A stretch of 64,000 bases of DNA. Origin: Nannocystis exedens (lineage in GTDB: Bacteria; Myxococcota_A; Polyangia; Nannocystales; Nannocystaceae). Every line of letters starts with the position of its first letter. The first letter of the stretch is position 1. Location of the stretch: NCBI RefSeq assembly GCF_002343915.1, contig NZ_NETK01000001.1, positions 1,798,001 to 1,862,000 on the forward strand. Reading direction: 5' to 3'. The notes under the pieces were generated by a model that saw only the letters and a list, made by a program, of their open reading frames with translations, was not told where the DNA came from and did not search any database. This document shows, one piece after another, positions 1 through 7,938 of the stretch. The translations under genes and the position numbers were made by a program.

Positions 1-2
1 GG

Positions 3-362
3 CGCGTGTGGTCGGCCGCGGCCGAGGCCGGCGACTCGCGGCTCGCGGACGCCCCGGTGAGCTTCGCGGAGCTGCACGGCGACAACTTCACGTACCACGT
101 GGTGACGCTGCGCGGCCCCTCACCGGAGGCTCCCGTGCTGCAGATCGATCGCAAGCACCTGCCGCTGGCCGACGAGCACGCGAGCGGCTGGCGCCGCGAG
201 GAGGTGGCCGCGCGCGTCCGCTGGCGCCGAGAGGACGGCATCACCCGCGCCGAGCTCGACTTCCCGGCGACGGCACCCCCGACCGAGGCCACACGCCAGC
301 GCCTCCTCGCCGCGGCCGACGCCTGCATCGCCGACGCCTTCGACCCACCCGGCGAGCAGTGA
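3..362 (+). CDS. C-terminal part of a protein of unknown function (5' end outside the window)
   Basis: The reading frame is open to the left edge and stops at 360-362, so only about 119 residues are visible. A GTG at 6 could be a start, but nothing before it argues for one and the gene probably begins upstream. The piece is soluble-looking, with no membrane segment, and contains a beta-rich stretch (FTYHVVTLRG, APVLQIDRKHLPL) followed by a helical end rich in Ala and Arg. I do not recognise the family. The codon pattern (G/C third positions) is typical of real genes here, which is the main reason for calling it. Confidence 0.55.
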   Translation, partial: RVWSAAAEAGDSRLADAPVSFAELHGDNFTYHVVTLRGPSPEAPVLQIDRKHLPLADEHASGWRREEVAARVRWRREDGITRAELDFPATAPPTEATRQRLLAAADACIADAFDPPGEQ

Positions 363-735
363 ACGAGCGGCTGGACCGCCCACCACGTCAGGGTACGACC
401 GCCTCCGCACCCAATGGCGCGACCGGCCCGAGCTGCCCGCCAATTTGCGAGCCCCCGTCGGCACCGGACCGCGAGCCGGAATGTCCACACCTCGCGCGGT
501 TCTGCCCTCCCACGAATTGTGTCTCGCACCACGATGCATGGACTTGACGCCGCCCCGAACATCGCGGATACTCCGGATCGTCATGTCGCGCCTCAATCCC
601 AATTCGAGCAATCCTGCTCGCTTCCGCTTCCTCGAAGAGGAACGGGAGCTGGAGCGGGTCCTGCGCGGGGTTTGAGAGTGATGGGCCCGCGCAGGAGAAT
701 CTCCTCCCTCTCTTTTTGAAAAGAGAGAAAAAGAC
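363..735. other. intergenic stretch upstream of the tRNA cluster
   Basis: I see no convincing gene here; the short frames lack the codon bias of the neighbours. Two small inverted repeats lie at its right end: AGGAG/CTCCT around 693-705, and CTCTCTTTT (708-716) facing AAAAGAGAG (719-727). The second is A/T-rich, has almost no loop, and ends 9 bases before the first tRNA. It could be a leader or processing element, or part of a terminator of the upstream gene. Confidence 0.4.
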
Positions 736-809
736 GCGGGCGTCGTCCAACTGGCCAGGATCCGGGAACCTCACTCCCGAGACGCAGGGTTCGAGTCCCT
801 CCGCCCGCG
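736..809 (+). tRNA. tRNA-Glu (anticodon CTC), with C at position 33
   Basis: A full cloverleaf can be drawn: a perfect 7-bp acceptor (736-742 with 802-808), D stem GTCC/GGAT, a perfect anticodon stem CGGGA/TCCCG (763-767 with 775-779), anticodon CTC at 770-772, and T loop TTCGAGT. The TCGTCC..GGCCAGGAT D-arm resembles bacterial tRNA-Glu. Two oddities: the base before the anticodon is C rather than the nearly universal T33, and the outermost T-stem pair is C-C (785/801). It may be a functional variant or a decaying copy. No CCA is encoded. Confidence 0.75.
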
Positions 810-816
810 CATCGTC

Positions 817-890
817 GCTCTGTTCGGCCAGCGGTCAAGGCCACCTCGCTTTCACCGAGGTCCGCAGGGGTTCGAATCCCCTACAGAGCA
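817..890 (+). tRNA. tRNA-Glu (anticodon TTC)
   Basis: Standard cloverleaf: acceptor GCTCTGT (817-823) with ACAGAGC (883-889), D stem GGCC/GGCC, anticodon stem CCTCG/CGAGG, loop CTTTCAC with anticodon TTC at 851-853, and T arm AGGGG-TTCGAAT-CCCCT. The discriminator base is A890 and CCA is not encoded. It lies 7 bases after the tRNA-Glu(CTC), so the two are probably on one transcript. Confidence 0.95.
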
Positions 891-903
891 CATTGCGTCC
901 CCC

Positions 904-975
904 GGGTCGGTAGCTCAGCGGGAGAGCGATGGATTGTTAATCCATCGGTCGTGGGTTCGATCCCCACCCGGCCCT
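904..975 (+). tRNA. tRNA-Asn (anticodon GTT)
   Basis: Cloverleaf: acceptor GGGTCGG (904-910) with CCGGCCC (968-974, one G-T pair), D stem GCTC/GAGC, anticodon stem ATGGA/TCCAT (929-933/941-945), loop TTGTTAA with anticodon GTT at 936-938, T stem GTGGG/CCCAC. It lies 13 bases after tRNA-Glu(TTC), making a three-gene cluster. The stop of the ankyrin gene on the other strand follows about 58 bases later. Confidence 0.95.
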
Positions 976-1032
976 CTCGACAGATCCGCGAATCGCATGC
1001 TCATGCGATTCGCGGGTCGCACCATTGGACGA

Positions 1033-2526
1033 TCACGCCGGCGCCACGAACTTCGCCAGCAGCACCCGGCGAATCCCGCCGAAGTCGATCGTCAGCTTGC
1101 GCTGCTCGCCCGCCGGGCCCTCAGCGGCGACGATCGTCCCGAGGCCGAACTTCGCGTGGGTCACGCGCTCGCCGACGGCGAGCGGGTCGACGACCCGCGG
1201 CGGCGGCGGCGACTTCTGGCGCGCCTCGGCGGCGAGCAGCGTGCTGCAGGCGCGCGAGTCGGGGGCCGACGAGCGCCGCGCCAGCGCCAGCGCCGTCTTG
1301 CCCTCGGGACCGCGGCGGTCGGTCGCGCCGCGGGCCAGCAGCACGCGCACCGCGTCGGCGTTGCCCTGCGACGCGGCCGAGTGCAGGGCCGTCCAGCCGT
1401 CGACCCCGCCGAGGTTGTGCGTGTGCTCGACGTCGGCCCCGGCGTCGAGCAGCGCGGCGACCTCCTCCGCCGACGCGGTCCCGGCCGTGCAGACCAGCCC
1501 CTCGGAGATCGTCGCGCGATCGGTGCGCGCCGCCAGCCAGGCGAAGATCGCCGCGCCGGCCCGCGAGCGGGTGCCCCAGAACGCCGACGCGTCGATCGGC
1601 GCCCCGGCGGTCACGATCGCCTCCACGGCCCGCCGATCGCCGGCGCGGACCGCCGCGGTCAGGGCCGAGGTGTGGCCGTTCGGCTCGCTGTCGCGCGGAT
1701 CGGCCCCCGCGGCCAGCAGCGCCTCGACCAGCTCGGGCCGCCCGCAGCTCGCGGCGTAGAACAGCGCGCCCGGGGTCGCCCGCGCCCCGCGAGCCAGCCG
1801 CAGCAGCGCGAGGTCGATCTGCCGGCCCGCGACCTGGGCCGTCAGGCGGAGGCGGTGCTCGACCCGCGACAGCCGGGCGCCGCTGAAGAAGCGGTCGAGC
1901 GGGCCCTCCTCCGGCGCGTGGCCGTCCGGGTCGGCGCCGGCGTCGAGCAGCACCTCGGCGAAGCCGGCGTCGCTGGCGTGGTCGAGCGCCGACCAGCCGG
2001 CGCGATCGACCGCGTCGGCGGCGACGCCCGCGGCCAGCAGCGCTCGCGCGACCTCGGCCTGCTTGCCGACCCGGGCCGCGTGGTGCAGCGCCGTCGCCCC
2101 GTTCTCGTCGCGCGCCGTCGCGTCGGCGCCCGCGGCCAGCAGCGACGCCACGATCGCCAGCGTCCGCCGCGACCGCTCCTCGGCGTCGACGTGGTACACG
2201 TGGGCCCCCGCCGCGACGAGCACCAGCGAGCCCGGGCCGGCCGGCGCGGCCGCGAACGCCGGCGACAGCGTGCGCCAGAACGACGCCCGCAGCAGCGCCG
2301 ACGGCGTGTTCTCCGGCCGGGCCCCGCGCGCCAGCAAGAGCCGCACCGCCTCGACCTGCAGGAGCCGCACCGCCTCGTACAGCGCGGTCCTGGGGTCGAC
2401 CACCCCGTGGCGGTTGAGCTGCGCGACCCCGTCGACCTGGGCGCCGCGGGCCAGCGCCGCCGCGATCGCGTCGAGGTGGCCGTCGGCCGCCGCCTCGACC
2501 AGCGCGAGCTGGGGCTCGATGGGCAC
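1033..2526 (-). CDS. ankyrin-repeat protein with a C-terminal UvrD/PcrA-type (Tudor-like) tail
   Basis: 497 residues. Most of the protein is ankyrin repeats: alternating helical units ending in DAGADP, AAGADPRDSE, ARGATDRRGPEGKTALALA and the like, about ten from residue 10 to 430. There is no signal peptide, so it is probably a cytoplasmic protein-interaction scaffold. The last ~55 residues (VGERVTHAKFGLGTIV ... LTIDFGGIRRVLLAKF) match the C-terminal module of UvrD/PcrA helicases, which contacts RNA polymerase. No helicase motif is present, so this is a fusion of ankyrin repeats to that module. The gene stands alone between the tRNAs and a divergently read lipoprotein gene. Confidence 0.9.
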   Translation of the reverse strand: MPIEPQLALVEAAADGHLDAIAAALARGAQVDGVAQLNRHGVVDPRTALYEAVRLLQVEAVRLLLARGARPENTPSALLRASFWRTLSPAFAAAPAGPGSLVLVAAGAHVYHVDAEERSRRTLAIVASLLAAGADATARDENGATALHHAARVGKQAEVARALLAAGVAADAVDRAGWSALDHASDAGFAEVLLDAGADPDGHAPEEGPLDRFFSGARLSRVEHRLRLTAQVAGRQIDLALLRLARGARATPGALFYAASCGRPELVEALLAAGADPRDSEPNGHTSALTAAVRAGDRRAVEAIVTAGAPIDASAFWGTRSRAGAAIFAWLAARTDRATISEGLVCTAGTASAEEVAALLDAGADVEHTHNLGGVDGWTALHSAASQGNADAVRVLLARGATDRRGPEGKTALALARRSSAPDSRACSTLLAAEARQKSPPPPRVVDPLAVGERVTHAKFGLGTIVAAEGPAGEQRKLTIDFGGIRRVLLAKFVAPA

Positions 2527-2658
2527 CCAGCCTCTGTATCACAGCCCCGCGCCTCGCGCGGCGCGGCGACGGTCGACCCGGGGCGTGCAAGCAGCCCTCA
2601 CGCGGCGCTCCGAGGCTCGCCGATCGCGGCGCCCCGCGGCCCGGTGATAGGGTGCGGC

Positions 2659-3288
2659 ATGCTCCGCCGATCGCCGTTCCTGCTGCTCCTCGCGGCCGCA
2701 GCCTGCTTCTCCGACGCGCCGCCCTCGGGCCTGTCGACGAGCGGCAGCGTCAGCGCGACCACGACCGGCACGACCGCGCCCGGCCCCGACACGACCGGCC
2801 CCGACACGACCTCGACCTCGACCTCGACCTCGAGCGCGCCGGTGACGACCTCGGCGACGACGACCACCACCGGGATCGCGACCACGTCGACGGTGACGAC
2901 GGGCGAGCCGACGACGGACGACCTGACGATGGGCGCGACGGGGACGAGCACGAGCGAGCCGGGCACGACCGACACCGGCCCGCTCGCCGCCTGCGCGGAC
3001 GCGCCGACGCAGTTCGGGTGCATCGAGTGCTGCCAGGGCACCCAGGGCGACTGGGAGGTGTTCCGCGGGAACGTGGCAGGCTGCGTGTGCCCGGACTTCG
3101 ACCACCCGTGCTTCCCCGGGTGCTTCGACTCGCTGTGCAGCAGCGACACGCTGGCGGAGGCGTGCTTCGGCTGCTTCGCGGCCGACGACCCGTGCGTCGC
3201 CGGGGCGGTCGCGGAGTGCGCGAACTACCTCGAGTGCGCGACCTTCGTCGGCTGCCTCGAAGACGCGGCCTGCCTCGACAAGCCGTGA
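2659..3288 (+). CDS. Cys-rich lipoprotein with a Thr-rich linker
   Basis: 209 residues from the ATG at 2659. The same frame is open far upstream, but only this start gives a lipoprotein signal (MLRRSPFLLLLAAAAC, Cys16 as lipid site). Residues ~25-110 are a Thr/Ser/Gly linker (TTTGTTAPGPDTTGPDTT and similar), probably extended and surface-exposed. Residues ~115-209 carry 18 cysteines in repeated C..CC/CFGCF/CVCPDF patterns, suggesting a small disulphide-rich domain outside the inner membrane. Function is unknown. It shares its build with other lipoproteins in this window. Its end faces the SDR gene across a palindrome-rich gap. Confidence 0.85.
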   Translation: MLRRSPFLLLLAAAACFSDAPPSGLSTSGSVSATTTGTTAPGPDTTGPDTTSTSTSTSSAPVTTSATTTTTGIATTSTVTTGEPTTDDLTMGATGTSTSEPGTTDTGPLAACADAPTQFGCIECCQGTQGDWEVFRGNVAGCVCPDFDHPCFPGCFDSLCSSDTLAEACFGCFAADDPCVAGAVAECANYLECATFVGCLEDAACLDKP

Positions 3289-3317
3289 GCCGCCGCTGCA
3301 CCGACTCGCAGCGCGAG

Positions 3318-3376
3318 GCATGCTCGATGAGACATGCTCTTCAGAGCATGCCCCGGCAAACATGCCCCTGAGCACA
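3318..3376. repeat. CATGCTCT/AGAGCATG palindrome and CATGCCC repeats between convergent genes
   Basis: A perfect 8-bp inverted repeat with a 2-base loop (3333-3340 CATGCTCT, 3343-3350 AGAGCATG) is followed by two more ACATGCCC motifs. It lies between the stop codons of two convergent genes, where a bidirectional terminator would be expected, but there is no T-run. It belongs to the CATG-containing palindromes seen elsewhere in the window. Confidence 0.5.
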
Positions 3377-3380
3377 TGCC

Positions 3381-4145
3381 CTAATGCCCATGCTGCTGCG
3401 GCGGCGAGATCTGCTGCCCCAGCCCGCCGTCGACGTACAGCTCGGTGCCGGTGGTGAAGGTCGCCGCGAAGGCGAGGAACAGCACCGCGCGGGCCACCTC
3501 TTCGGGCGTGCCGATCCGCCCCATCGGCGTGACCGCGTCGCCCTCGCGCTCGAACGCCGCGCGCTCCTCGGGCGTGCTGCTCGCGGTGCCCATCGTCGGC
3601 GTGCGGATGAACCCGGGGCTGACCGCGTTGACGCGCACGCCTCGCGGCAGCAGCTCCGCCGCCATCACCTTGGCGAACGCGCCGAGGGCCGCCTTGCTGG
3701 CCGAGTAGACCGCCATGCCCGGCGTGCCGGTGATGCTGGCGATCGAGGTCGTGAACACGATCGCCCCGCCCTCGCGCACCAGCGGCGCCAGCCGCTGCGC
3801 GGTGAAGAACGCGCCGCGGGTGTTGACCGCGAACGTGCGGTCGTAGGACGCCTCGCTGACGCGATCGAACGGCTCGAGCTCGGCCACCCCGGCGTTGATG
3901 AACAGCAGGTCGATCGCGCCGAGGCGCGCGCGCACCTGCTCGGCCAGCGCGGCGATCGCCCCGAGGTCGGCGATGTCCGAGGCCACCACGCGCTCGCCGA
4001 GCTCGCGCCTCGCCGCCGCCGCGCTCGCCTCGCGGCCGGTGACCAGCACCTCGGCCCCGCCGGCGAGCAGCAGCTTCGCCGTCGCCAGCCCGATCCCGTG
4101 GGTCCCGCCGACGATCACCGCCTGCTTGCCCGCGTAGGCGCTCAT
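3381..4145 (-). CDS. short-chain dehydrogenase/reductase (SDR) family oxidoreductase
   Basis: 254 residues, the usual length of a classical SDR. A Rossmann fold with nucleotide motif GGTHGIG (13-19), NAG (84-86), VNT (108-110), catalytic YSASK (Tyr147, Lys151) with Ser134/137, and PGFIRT after strand 6 make the assignment secure. The substrate cannot be read from sequence. An Arg at the end of the second strand (GRE) suggests NADPH preference. Its start overlaps the stop of the imine-reductase-like gene by four bases (ATGA), so the two are translationally coupled and probably act on related substrates. The divergent AraC gene is the likely regulator. Confidence 0.93.
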   Translation of the reverse strand: MSAYAGKQAVIVGGTHGIGLATAKLLLAGGAEVLVTGREASAAAARRELGERVVASDIADLGAIAALAEQVRARLGAIDLLFINAGVAELEPFDRVSEASYDRTFAVNTRGAFFTAQRLAPLVREGGAIVFTTSIASITGTPGMAVYSASKAALGAFAKVMAAELLPRGVRVNAVSPGFIRTPTMGTASSTPEERAAFEREGDAVTPMGRIGTPEEVARAVLFLAFAATFTTGTELYVDGGLGQQISPPQQHGH

Positions 4146-5038
4146 CGCCGCGCCCCTTCCTGGGCCGACGCGGCCCGCAGCACCTTGATCATCGCCGCCG
4201 GCGCCTCGTGGCCGAGGCCGGCCGCGAGCCCGCGGTGGAACATCGCCGCCGCGAAGCCGGGGAAGCTGGCGTCGATGCCCGCCTCACGGGCGTGCCGCCC
4301 GAGCAGGTCCATGCTGCGCCAGCAGATCTCGAGCGAGGCCTCGGGCGCCTCGTAGCGGCCGTGGTGGATCGCTTCGCCGTCGATGCGGATCATCTCGCCG
4401 AGCGTCGGGGCGATCGCCGACAACAGCCCGCCCAGGCCGTCGACCCCCAGCTGCTCCGACTCCATGAGCCGCGCCCCGTGGTAGAAGCCGAGCAGCGCGC
4501 CGAACAGGGTCGAGAGGACGCCGAGGTCGAGCGCCGCGGCGGCGCCCGGCCCCTCGCCGACGAACTGGATCGCGGCCATGTCGCCGAGCACGCCCTCCGC
4601 GGCCGCCAGCGCCTCGCGCGAGCCCGAGGTCATGATGTGGGCGTTCGGGCCGCCGATCTGGCTCGGCACCGCCAGGATCGCGCCGTCGAGGTAGCGGGCG
4701 CCGCGGGCCTCCGCCCACGCGGCCAGCTCGCGCGCCTCCTGCGGCGTGCCGGTGCTGAGCTGCACCAGCGTCTTGCCGCCGAGCTCGACCGCCTCGAGCA
4801 GCGCCCGGGTGGCCGGGTAATCGGTGACGCACACGATCACGACCGGGCTGGCCGCCACCGCCGCGGCCACGCTCGCGGCCACGGGGACGCCCGCGGCCGC
4901 GAGCGGGGCGGCCTTGGCCGAAGTGCGATTCCAGACAGTGAGGCGGCGGCCCCGGCTCGCCGCCGCGCGAGCGAGGGCCACGCCCATCGCTCCCAGGCCG
5001 AGCAGAGCGGCCTCGTGGGTTGTGGAGTGCGAATGCAT
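4142..5038 (-). CDS. NAD(P)-binding oxidoreductase of the imine reductase / beta-hydroxyacid dehydrogenase superfamily
   Basis: 298 residues from the ATG at 5036-5038. The frame is open further upstream, but that part lies over the divergent AraC gene. The N-terminal Rossmann domain has GLGAMG (14-19) and an NRTSAKA loop typical of NADPH-dependent members. The C-terminal half is the all-helical dimerisation domain, with [19 protein letters not shown] where the active-site helix lies. Family knowledge: such enzymes reduce imines or do reductive amination, while relatives reduce 3-hydroxyacids. I cannot choose between them. First gene of a two-gene operon with the SDR; its promoter region carries the direct repeats at 5075-5107. 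Confidence 0.85.
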   Translation of the reverse strand: MHSHSTTHEAALLGLGAMGVALARAAASRGRRLTVWNRTSAKAAPLAAAGVPVAASVAAAVAASPVVIVCVTDYPATRALLEAVELGGKTLVQLSTGTPQEARELAAWAEARGARYLDGAILAVPSQIGGPNAHIMTSGSREALAAAEGVLGDMAAIQFVGEGPGAAAALDLGVLSTLFGALLGFYHGARLMESEQLGVDGLGGLLSAIAPTLGEMIRIDGEAIHHGRYEAPEASLEICWRSMDLLGRHAREAGIDASFPGFAAAMFHRGLAAGLGHEAPAAMIKVLRAASAQEGARR

Positions 5039-5074
5039 GCCCCAGGGATAGGCCCGCCGCCGGCCGCGGTCGCG

Positions 5075-5107
5075 CACGTTCGGACGCGCCGCGGACACGT
5101 TCGGACG
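5075..5107. promoter_or_regulatory. direct repeat CACGTTCGGACG x2, candidate AraC-type operator
   Basis: CACGTTCGGACG occurs at 5075-5086 and again at 5096-5107, in the same orientation with 21 bases between starts, i.e. two helical turns. It lies in the 114-base gap between the divergent oxidoreductase operon and the AraC-family gene. Tandem half-sites about 21 bp apart are the classical binding arrangement of AraC-type regulators. The function is inferred. Confidence 0.55.
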
Positions 5108-5152
5108 GCCGCCCGCGTCAGGCCCCGCGCGCCTTCGGGTAGGATCGCGGCG

Positions 5153-6010
5153 ATGACCGCGACCGCGACGCTCACGGCCCATCCTCCCCTCGCCCCGCGC
5201 CTCGCCCTCGAGACGTTCGCCGCCGGCCTGGCCACGCTCCCCGCGTGCGCCGACCACCGCGTGCACGTCCACGTCGGCCGGCCGGCGCGCGGGGAATGTC
5301 GCAACCACCGCTTCGTCCACACCCCCGGCGAGATCGACGTGTTCCCCGCCGGCACCGCCGACGAATGGCACCAGGCCGACGTCAGCACCGCGCTGGTCGT
5401 GTCGCTGACGCCGGCATTGATGCGCCGCGCCGCCGAGGCGACGGGCCGCGACCCGGATCGCTTCGAGGTGCACATGCGCCACCAGATCCGCGACCCCCAG
5501 ATCGAGCACATCGTCCGGGCGCTCGACGCCGAGCGCGCGGCCGGCCACCCCGGCGGCCCATTGTTCGGCGAGAGCCTCGGCCTCGCGCTGGCGGTGCGCC
5601 TGCTCGGGCCGGTCACCGCGCCGCCGGCCCCCGCGCGCGGCCTGACCCCGCAGCAGCTCCGGGCCGTCACCGCCTACATCGAGGAGCACCTCGATCGCGA
5701 CCTGTCCCTCGCCACCCTCGCCGACGTCGCCGGCATCAGCGCCTCGCACTTCAAGACCCTGTTCCGCCGCTCGCTCGGCCTGCCGGTCCACACCTACGTG
5801 ATCCACCGCCGGGTCGACCGCGCCCGCGCGCTGCTGCTGCGCGGGCGCATGGCCGCCAGCCAGGTCGCGCTCGAGGTCGGCTTCTCGCACCAGAGCCACA
5901 TGGCCCGCTGCATGCGCCGCGTGCTCGGCGTCACGCCGACCTCGCTCACCCGCGCCGCGACCCCGGCGAGGCCGCTCCCGCCGGTCGCCTCGCCGGCGCG
6001 CGAGCTGTGA
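5153..6010 (+). CDS. AraC-family transcriptional regulator
   Basis: 285 residues from the ATG at 5153. The C-terminal third (~165-265) is a double helix-turn-helix AraC domain: LSLATLADVAGISASHFKTLF for the first HTH and ASQVALEVGFSHQSHMARCM for the second, ending in the usual GVTPTSL. The N-terminal part (HVHVGRPARG..., GEIDVFPAGTADEW) looks like the cupin-like sensor of this family; the ligand is unknown. It is divergent from the SDR/imine-reductase-like operon and separated by the tandem repeat at 5075-5107, so it probably controls that operon and itself. Confidence 0.92.
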   Translation: MTATATLTAHPPLAPRLALETFAAGLATLPACADHRVHVHVGRPARGECRNHRFVHTPGEIDVFPAGTADEWHQADVSTALVVSLTPALMRRAAEATGRDPDRFEVHMRHQIRDPQIEHIVRALDAERAAGHPGGPLFGESLGLALAVRLLGPVTAPPAPARGLTPQQLRAVTAYIEEHLDRDLSLATLADVAGISASHFKTLFRRSLGLPVHTYVIHRRVDRARALLLRGRMAASQVALEVGFSHQSHMARCMRRVLGVTPTSLTRAATPARPLPPVASPAREL

Positions 6011-6045
6011 GGCCCGGAGCCGCGGCGCCCTCGCATGATGCACCC

Positions 6046-6073
6046 AAGGACATGCTCTCGAAGACATGTCCTT
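6046..6073. repeat. AAGGACATG...CATGTCCTT inverted repeat between convergent genes
   Basis: Nine-base arms AAGGACATG (6046-6054) and CATGTCCTT (6065-6073) flank a 10-base loop. It lies between the stop of the AraC gene and the stop of the cytochrome gene on the opposite strand. The position fits a bidirectional transcription terminator or a REP-like element. There is no flanking T-run. Confidence 0.55.
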
Positions 6074-6089
6074 CGCGCCATTCGGCGGA

Positions 6090-7820
6090 TCACAGCGTCT
6101 TCAAGTACTCCACCAGCGCCCGGCGGTCGTCCTCGCGCAGCGTGACCCCGTATTCGTGGCCGCGGTTCGAGTTGCCCGTCAACGCGGTGTCGACCACGAA
6201 CGGGCCCTCGCCGTCGCTCACGTAGCCGACCTTGTTCGGGTCGAACTCCCAGCGGCCGACGGCGAACCGCGCCGGCCGCTGCGCGACCGGCAGCAGCAGG
6301 TCGTGCAGCGTCGGCACCGAGCCGTTGTGGAGGTACGGCGACGACGCCCAGATCCCGTTGAGCGGCCGGGCCTTGTAGGCCTGCAGCGACACCGTGGGGT
6401 CGCCGTCGTCGCGCGGGTGGTCGCCCTGCTTCGGCGTCTCCTCGAGGTCGTGCCGCTTCGCGTCGGCGATCGCCCGCGCCACCGCCACCGGGTGCCTCGC
6501 CAGCGAGCGCGCGACCAGGTCGCCGAGCAGCGCCAGCGCCGTCAGCTTCGCCCCGTAGCGCTGGCCCTGCGGCGAGATGGCGCCCTCGAGCACGCCCGCC
6601 GGCACGCGCGCGTCGGCGACGTTGCGCGCGCTGGTCGGATCGGTGCCGACGACGTCGAGCCCGGTGATCTGCGCGACCACCCGGCGCTCCGGGTCGGCGC
6701 GATCGAGGAGCGCGTGGCAGGACACGCACTGCTGCCGGTACAGCTCCGCCCCGCGCTCCGCCAGCCCGCGGTCGATCGCCGGCAGCACCTGCTCCGGCCA
6801 CTGCGGCGATTGCAGCCGGCGCAGGCTCTCCTCCATCGCCACCAGCGCGTTCATGTCGATCGTCGACGCGTAGCCGCGCCGCGCCTCCTTCTCCGTCTCG
6901 TAGCGGCGGACCTCGACGCGCCCGAACACCCCGATCACCTCGCCGGCGTTGCGGCCGAGCGAGCCGGCCTCGGCGTTGGCGGCGAAGCCGATCCATTGCA
7001 CATAGTCGTGCCGCGGCGCGTCCCACAGCAGCGGATAGCTGGTCGGCGCGTTCGGCTCGAGGCTGTTCTGCGGGCCGCTGGTGAAGCGGATCGACTGATT
7101 GACGATCCGTCCGATCGCGTCGAGGCGGCCGAAGCCCTCGCTCGTGGTCGAGCGATTGGCGGCGTTGTAGTCGCCGAACCAGGCGAGCGTGGCCTGCAGG
7201 CTGGTGCGGGCGGCGGCGCGGGCCGCCTCGTCGGCGCCGCCCCCGGTCCGCGCCGCGGCGAAGCGCGCCAGCTTGGCCTCGTCCGCCAGCGTCGCCCGCA
7301 GCGCCGCCTCGACCTCGCGCAGGAAGCCGGCCACGTCGGCCAGCGCCGGCGCGCCGTCGATGCGGATCGCCGTGCCGCGGTAGTTGATCTGCGACGTGTG
7401 ACAGGCGGCGCAGGTCAACCCGACCTGGTCGTCGTGGCGCGTGAACCCGACCGGCAGCCCGTCGGGGTTGTTCGGCGTCGGGTACTGATTGAGGAAGCGG
7501 AACCGCGTCATGTGCTCGGGGCTGACGAACCGCTGCTCGCTGCCGACCTGCTCGAGGTGGATCAGCGTATCGTACGGCATCAACACCGAGCCCTGATCGG
7601 CGTGATAGAACCACAGCGTCTCGGCCGGGCCCCAGCCCTGATCGAGGTAGACCAGCTCGGTCGCCCCGTCGCCGTAAGCGTCCTGCGCCAGCACCCGCCC
7701 CGCTCGCTCGCGGATGCCCTCGAGCAGCCCCGGCGGGCCCTCGTCGGCCGAATCGACCGCCCCGCGCGAACACGCCAACGACGACAACAAAGGAATGATC
7801 ACAGCGACCCGTCGCACCAC
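6090..7820 (-). CDS. di-haem c-type cytochrome, RoxA/MauG-like
   Basis: 576 residues. An N-terminal signal with a lipobox-like end (LLSSLAC, Cys17) suggests export and possibly lipidation. There are two covalent haem sites: CAACH (137-141) and CVSCH (365-369). The C-terminal block with LNGIWASSPYLHNGSVPTL, RPARFAVG and DPNKVGYVSDGEGPF is characteristic of the branch of di-haem cytochromes containing the rubber oxygenase RoxA and relatives of bacterial cytochrome c peroxidase/MauG. Role: periplasmic or surface oxidation or oxygenation of an unknown substrate. A RoxA-type function cannot be claimed without the active-site alignment. It seems to be a single-gene unit. Confidence 0.85.
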   Translation of the reverse strand: MVRRVAVIIPLLSSLACSRGAVDSADEGPPGLLEGIRERAGRVLAQDAYGDGATELVYLDQGWGPAETLWFYHADQGSVLMPYDTLIHLEQVGSEQRFVSPEHMTRFRFLNQYPTPNNPDGLPVGFTRHDDQVGLTCAACHTSQINYRGTAIRIDGAPALADVAGFLREVEAALRATLADEAKLARFAAARTGGGADEAARAAARTSLQATLAWFGDYNAANRSTTSEGFGRLDAIGRIVNQSIRFTSGPQNSLEPNAPTSYPLLWDAPRHDYVQWIGFAANAEAGSLGRNAGEVIGVFGRVEVRRYETEKEARRGYASTIDMNALVAMEESLRRLQSPQWPEQVLPAIDRGLAERGAELYRQQCVSCHALLDRADPERRVVAQITGLDVVGTDPTSARNVADARVPAGVLEGAISPQGQRYGAKLTALALLGDLVARSLARHPVAVARAIADAKRHDLEETPKQGDHPRDDGDPTVSLQAYKARPLNGIWASSPYLHNGSVPTLHDLLLPVAQRPARFAVGRWEFDPNKVGYVSDGEGPFVVDTALTGNSNRGHEYGVTLREDDRRALVEYLKTL

Positions 7821-7938
7821 GACACGCTCCTCGATACGGACCGTGAAGGGTTAACACGCCGGCCCCGGCGCGAAAATGGCGGAAGATCGGCCAACCGGTG
7901 GCACATTCCGGCCACCTCGTCGGCGCGCGGCCTCGCGC

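Noticed and set aside
934..2658. Upstream extension of the lipoprotein frame ending at 3288
   Set aside because: Overlaps tRNA-Asn and the ankyrin gene; Arg-rich shadow. The lipobox supports the start at 2659.
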